From NCBI RefSeq assembly GCF_029167625.1, contig NZ_CP119145.1:2728001-2792000 (forward strand): a stretch of DNA of 64,000 bases, in the 5' to 3' direction. This document shows, one piece after another, positions 60,506 to 64,000 of this stretch (positions are counted from its first letter, which is position 1; every line of letters begins with the position of its first letter). The notes beneath the pieces were generated by a model. The model was not told the DNA's origin. It made no database searches and saw nothing but the letters and a program-made list of their open reading frames with translations. The DNA comes from Streptomyces sp. AM 4-1-1 (lineage in GTDB: Bacteria; Actinomycetota; Actinomycetes; Streptomycetales; Streptomycetaceae). Both the position numbers and the translations under genes were made by a program.

Positions 60506-61261
60506 TTACAGCCCTGTAATACAGGACTGCAATCCTGGCTTCAGCTCAAAAGCGTTAAAAGAATCCGTGAACAGAAAATGAAATCTGCGGGGCTCGGACA
60601 GGTACGCCGATCACGGGCGTGCCTGCCCCATCCGTGGGGTGTGCCCGACGTCTCTGGGCGGTGTTGCCCCCGTCAGTCCCCAGCACCGGAAGCAGATCCG
60701 GCAGGTGTTTCGTCCGAGGCCCGTGCCCGCCTCCACCCGCTCCGCCGATGCCTTCCCGTACAGCGTCGTACGCGGTTTCGTCGGGCGGCCCGCCGGGTCG
60801 GCGATCTCGACGAGGTCCCGAACCGAGCACTACGAGCCGTAACTCGACTCCCTTATACGGAGGTTCGGCCGGTTGGCGCGGAGGGCGCGAACGAGCTGAT
60901 GGCCAACCTGTCGGCCTTCGATCTCGTCTACTCGCAGCGCCTTCTCCGCGATCGCGATCACGCGGAGAGCAGGCGGCCACGCGGGTGGCGAAGTTGCTCG
61001 GCCGGGGGACGAGCTGGGTCACGAACACGGAGGGCATGGGCGTCGGAGCACGTCTCGATGCGCGGCGAAGTCAGAAGCCGTCGCCCGCGACGGCCGTAGG
61101 AGGCCAAGACATGGACGCGCGGCGACAGCACTCGGACCTTGGCGGTCGTCGGCCCTCATCGCGCACGGGAAATATGCCCCCTCCACGGCCCAGCGCTGTC
61201 GTTCCTTCCGCCGCCGCCCCGTTTACGGGCCGTCCGCCCCGCGCGGACGGCCCGGCCCCGT
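60506..61261. other. 756-bp region without an intact gene
   Basis: Frames on the + strand carry coding-like scraps (VVRGFVGRPAGSAISTRSRT ending in a stop at 60843; ANELMANLSAFDLVYSQRLL at 60880-60950) but in different frames without starts or ribosome sites. I read this as a decayed gene. No hairpin terminator for the upstream gene was recognised. Confidence 0.4.
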
Positions 61262-62599
61262 TCACGGCTTGTCGTGGCCGGCGCGCAGGCTTGTCGTCAG
61301 GCTCAGCGCGAGCACGCCCAGGAACGTGAGCAGCGGAGCCTTCCACGTACCCGTCGCCGTATGCAGTACGGACGCCGTCAACGGGCCCGTGGCGGCGATC
61401 AGATAGCCGCCGGTCTGCGCCGCCGTCGAGAGCGCCGCCACGTGTTCGTGGTCCCTGCCCCGCTTGACGTACAGCACCCCGGCGACCGCCTGGCCGCCGC
61501 CGAGGCCCGCGCCGAGCAGCAGGGACCACAGCGCCGGTACGGAACCGGGGGCGGCCAGCAGGCCCACGTAACCCGTCGCGCAGATCAGGACGATGCCCAC
61601 GAGGTGCGGGCGCTGGTCCTCGCGGGCCGCGGCCAGTACCGGCAGGACGAAACCGCCGACGGCGACTCCGACGATGAACAGCGACTGCATGGTCCCCGCC
61701 GTCGTCCCGGCGACGCCCGCGTCCACCAGGATCGCGGGCAGCCACGCCAGCGTCGTGTAGAAGAGCAGCGTCTGGAAGCCGAAGTACGCCACCAGGCTCC
61801 ACGCCAGTCCCGTCCGCAGGACGCCGCCGGTCCGTTCGGCGGGGGTGGGTCCGGACGGTCCGCTCGGCTGGGGCGGCTGGGACGGCTGGGACGGCTGGGA
61901 CGGCTGGGGTGGCTGGGACGGCTGGGGTGGCTGGGGCCGCGGTCTCGTCGGGGACGCACCGGACCGGGCCGCGCCGTCCGGTGCGCGCAGTTGTGGTGCG
62001 ATGGCGACCGCCGCGAGTGCCGACGGGATCACGGCGAGGCCCATCGCGGTCTGCCAGGAGTGCCCGCTCGCCTGCCAGACCGGCACCATCAGCGCCGCGA
62101 CCAGCGCCGAGCCCGCGCCCATGGACAGCGCGTAGACGCCCATCATCACGCCGACGCGGCGGTGCGCGAACCGGCTGCGGACGAACACCGGGATCAGTAC
62201 GTTCACGATCGCCGTCGCGATGCTCACGATCACCGTGCCGACGAACAGACCGGGCAGGCCGAGTACGCGTACGACCGCTCCCGCGAGCAGCAGCACACTG
62301 GCCCAGAACAGGCCCCTCTCCTCGCCGAGCCGTCGGCGTACCAGTGTCGCCAGCGGTGCGAAGACGCCCATGCACAGCGGTGGCAGCAGGCCCAGCAGGG
62401 TGACCGTCCCGGTCCCGAACCCGGCCACCGGGGCCAGCGGGCCGAGCTGTCCGAACGCCACGCGGGTGTTGAAGCTGAGCAGCACGAAACCGGTCACCAG
62501 GACCACGGCCGAGGCCGTCGCGCGCGGCGGTCCGCCGGTGGTGTGCGGCGGGGAGGGGGACGGGGTGCGGGAGGCGGATGCCGGGGCGCGAACGGACAC
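61262..62599 (-). CDS. MFS transporter, CynX/NimT family
   Basis: A 445-residue transporter. GFVLLSFNTRVAFGQLGPL is the helix-1 motif of the cyanate/2-nitroimidazole (CynX/NimT) group, followed by VRRRLGEERGLFWASVLL and GVYALSMGAGSALVAAL. The central loop (about 225-250) has Pro-Gln/Pro-Ser repeats (QPSQPPQPSQPSQ) from a 15-bp DNA repeat. The second set of six helices contains AWSLVAYFGFQTLLFYTTLAWLPAILVDAG. GTG 62599. It diverges from a MerR regulator whose palindromic operator lies between them. Substrate unknown; probably an exporter. Confidence 0.9.
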   Translation of the reverse strand: MSVRAPASASRTPSPSPPHTTGGPPRATASAVVLVTGFVLLSFNTRVAFGQLGPLAPVAGFGTGTVTLLGLLPPLCMGVFAPLATLVRRRLGEERGLFWASVLLLAGAVVRVLGLPGLFVGTVIVSIATAIVNVLIPVFVRSRFAHRRVGVMMGVYALSMGAGSALVAALMVPVWQASGHSWQTAMGLAVIPSALAAVAIAPQLRAPDGAARSGASPTRPRPQPPQPSQPPQPSQPSQPSQPPQPSGPSGPTPAERTGGVLRTGLAWSLVAYFGFQTLLFYTTLAWLPAILVDAGVAGTTAGTMQSLFIVGVAVGGFVLPVLAAAREDQRPHLVGIVLICATGYVGLLAAPGSVPALWSLLLGAGLGGGQAVAGVLYVKRGRDHEHVAALSTAAQTGGYLIAATGPLTASVLHTATGTWKAPLLTFLGVLALSLTTSLRAGHDKP

Positions 62600-62718
62600 G
62601 GCGACCTTTCGGTGTTCTCGGTGTTCTCGGTGTTCTCAGTGCGTCCAGTGGTGGGCGACAGTGCTTCGGGCGGTGGGCGACACCACGTGCGGGGGCGGGC
62701 GACTCGGTCAGCTTCCAC

Positions 62719-62736
62719 GCTCAAGTACGCTTGAGC
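62719..62736. promoter_or_regulatory. MerR operator, perfect palindrome
   Basis: GCTCAAG-TACG-CTTGAGC, 7-bp perfect arms, lies 38 to 21 bp before the MerR start and about 120 bp from the divergent MFS start. MerR proteins bind such dyads within unusually long promoter spacers, so this should be the site controlling both genes. Confidence 0.72.
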
Positions 62737-62756
62737 GCAAGCCGACGGAGGTGTCC

Positions 62757-63209
62757 GTGAAGGATCTGTACTCGATCAGCGAGGTCGCCGAGGCGTTCGG
62801 CCTGACGGTCGCGGCCCTGCGGTTCTACGAGGAGCGCGGGCTCATCCGGCACAGCGAGCGCCGGGGGCGCGTACGCCAGTACAGCCGGGAGGATCTGGCC
62901 CGGCTCGCGTACGCGCAGCTCTGGCACGAGGACGGCATGCTCACGCTGACGGAGACCAGTGCCATCGTCGACAGCGAGAAGGTGGCCGACCGGCTCGGGC
63001 TGATCACCGCGCAGCGGGACGCGATGCTCGAACGGATCGAGAAGCTCGACCGTGCCGTGGCCGTCCTCACCCATATGCTCGGCTGCCGTACCGACAAGGC
63101 CCTGGACTGCCCGATGACCGGGACCTACGTCCGGGGGCGGGTCGACGCCGCGCTCAGCGGCACCCCGCACACGACGGACTTCCTGCCGCCGCCGGGACGG
63201 GGCGAGTGA
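62757..63209 (+). CDS. MerR family transcriptional regulator
   Basis: A 150-residue regulator. The HTH runs LYSISEVAEAFGLTVAALRFYEERGLI and the wing RRGRVRQYSREDLARLAYAQ. A long dimerisation helix follows (about 65-115) and the C-terminus contains HMLGCRTDKALDCPMTG, two Cys that might bind a metal or react with thiols or drugs. GTG 62757 follows GGAGG by five bases; GTG 62751 is too close. It diverges from the CynX/NimT exporter gene and likely activates it on effector binding. Confidence 0.9.
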   Translation: MKDLYSISEVAEAFGLTVAALRFYEERGLIRHSERRGRVRQYSREDLARLAYAQLWHEDGMLTLTETSAIVDSEKVADRLGLITAQRDAMLERIEKLDRAVAVLTHMLGCRTDKALDCPMTGTYVRGRVDAALSGTPHTTDFLPPPGRGE

Positions 63210-63455
63210 GCGGCAGGGGACGGGGAGGGGTGGGCAGCAGAGGTGGGGGGCGGGATGTGGCAGGGGCAGGGGCAGGACGTGGGTCGGCACGAATGGCGAA
63301 CACGGGAGGAACCTTCCCCGGCGGGCCGGTCGCCGCGTCGTCCGGTCACGACACCCCCATCCGCCCTCTCATCCGGCCCCTCCCACCCGTCCCTTTCCTC
63401 CGGGTCCTCTCATCCGGTCCTTTCATCCGGGCCCTCTCATCGCAGGAGCGACGCA

Positions 63456-64000
63456 ATGCACCAACTCACGTACGGCGACATCAAGTCGGCCACCGACCGG
63501 ATCGCCGGACGCGTCCGTCCCGTCGCCCTGACCCCGATGGACCCCGGCGCCATCCGCACCACCCACCAAGGCCCGCTCGACGACCGGGCCGGGCAGCCCG
63601 GTGAGGTGTGGCTGGCACTGGAGTTCATGCAGCACACCGGATCGTTCAAGGCTCGCGGCGCGCAGAACTTCGTCCAGGCCCACCGCGAGGCCGGCACCCT
63701 TCCCGAGGCCGGGGTGACCATCGCCTCCGGTGGGAACGCGGGTCTGGCGTGCGCCTGGGCCGCCCAGCAGCAGGGGGTTCGCGCCACGGTCTTCCTCCCC
63801 ACCACCGCCCCGGCGGTGAAGGTGGCCAGGCTCCGCGGCTACGGCGCCGAGGTACGGCTGATCGGCACGGAGTACGCCGAGGCCCTGGCGGCGTGCGAGG
63901 AGTTCACCGCCGCGACCGGCGCGCTCGCCTCGCACGCGTACGACCATCCGCTCATCGCCGCCGGGGCCGGAACGCTGCTGGAGGAGATCCACCAGCGGAT
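63456..64000 (+). CDS. PLP-dependent threonine/serine dehydratase-like enzyme (cut by window end)
   Basis: The visible 181 residues begin MHQLTYGDIKSATDRIAGRV at ATG 63456 behind GGAGCGACGCA. FMQHTGSFKARGAQNFV carries the PLP Lys (SFKARGA), and SGGNAGLACAWAAQ is the phosphate-binding glycine/Asn loop of fold-type II enzymes. Then FLPTTAPAVKVARLRGYGAEV and HPLIAAGAGTLLEEI follow, in line with threonine dehydratase/serine racemase type. Threonine to 2-oxobutanoate is the probable reaction. It is the last gene and runs off the end. Confidence 0.9.
   Translation, partial: MHQLTYGDIKSATDRIAGRVRPVALTPMDPGAIRTTHQGPLDDRAGQPGEVWLALEFMQHTGSFKARGAQNFVQAHREAGTLPEAGVTIASGGNAGLACAWAAQQQGVRATVFLPTTAPAVKVARLRGYGAEVRLIGTEYAEALAACEEFTAATGALASHAYDHPLIAAGAGTLLEEIHQR

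Noticed and set aside
60619..61329. Open frame across 60.6-61.3 kb.
   Set aside because: It is Arg/Pro/Gly-rich, lacks a start signal, and overlaps the coding end of the CynX/NimT gene.
63210..63455. CTCTCATCCGG-like repeats before the dehydratase gene.
   Set aside because: Only four irregular short copies in a short gap; no symmetry or conserved spacing to suggest an operator.

Overview
The window reads as a high-GC actinomycete chromosome, almost certainly Streptomyces: strong third-position GC, frequent GTG/TTG starts, an HrdD-type sigma factor, DUF397 and DUF5753 helix-turn-helix pairs, a DUF574 methyltransferase, an FxSxx-COOH peptide cluster and many ATGA/GTGA-coupled gene pairs. No replication origin, rRNA, CRISPR array or intact insertion sequence is visible. 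One tRNA gene, tRNA-Arg(CCT), lies near 38.8 kb.

Layout. 0-14 kb: a penicillin-acylase family protein (cut by the window edge), a K+/H+-type antiporter followed by a 33-bp tandem repeat, an MFS exporter, an FmdB zinc-ribbon protein behind a CIRCE-like heat-shock operator, an MTA-phosphorylase family enzyme, a SAF-domain protein, and a leftward operon for a molybdopterin oxidoreductase (catalytic subunit, four-cluster ferredoxin, Rieske protein, haem-b-type membrane subunit, small membrane protein). 14-29 kb: small membrane proteins, an ECF-like sigma factor, a P1 peptidase, a DUF6227 protein, two DHA2-type drug exporters beside WYL and TetR regulators, hrdD with a SigR-type promoter, a DODA-type dioxygenase divergent from a MarR regulator, and a secreted M6 metalloprotease.

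29-37.7 kb: the most interesting block, a complete Fxs system transcribed leftwards: fxsA precursor peptide, fxsB radical SAM/SPASM cyclophane synthase, an HExxH peptide beta-hydroxylase candidate, fxsC TIR-like protein, and a 1526-residue FxsT protein combining a ParA-like ATPase, a TIR-like domain, an NB-ARC ATPase and TPRs. The precursor carries four residues beyond its FxSxx motif. 37.9-49 kb: DUF4259 protein, tRNA-Arg, two unknown genes, DUF574 methyltransferase, a GT-C-like membrane protein, a D-Ala-D-Ala carboxypeptidase with a very long disordered N-terminus, and a GPP34 protein. 48.6-54.2 kb: two DUF5753/DUF397 loci, the second with four tandem DUF397 genes, plus an ADP-ribosylglycohydrolase homologue that has lost its metal ligands and a VOC protein. 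54-61 kb: a less stable stretch with secreted IPT and RTX proteins, DoxX, an MFS exporter, gene remnants and small secreted proteins. 61-64 kb: a CynX/NimT-type exporter divergent from a MerR regulator with a palindromic operator, and the start of a PLP-dependent threonine-dehydratase-like enzyme.

A recurring property of this strain is young tandem repeats placed between genes (33, 57, 22 and 37-38 bp units); one family has clearly copied the 3' end of a neighbouring coding sequence. All functional statements are sequence-reading inferences; no database search was run.
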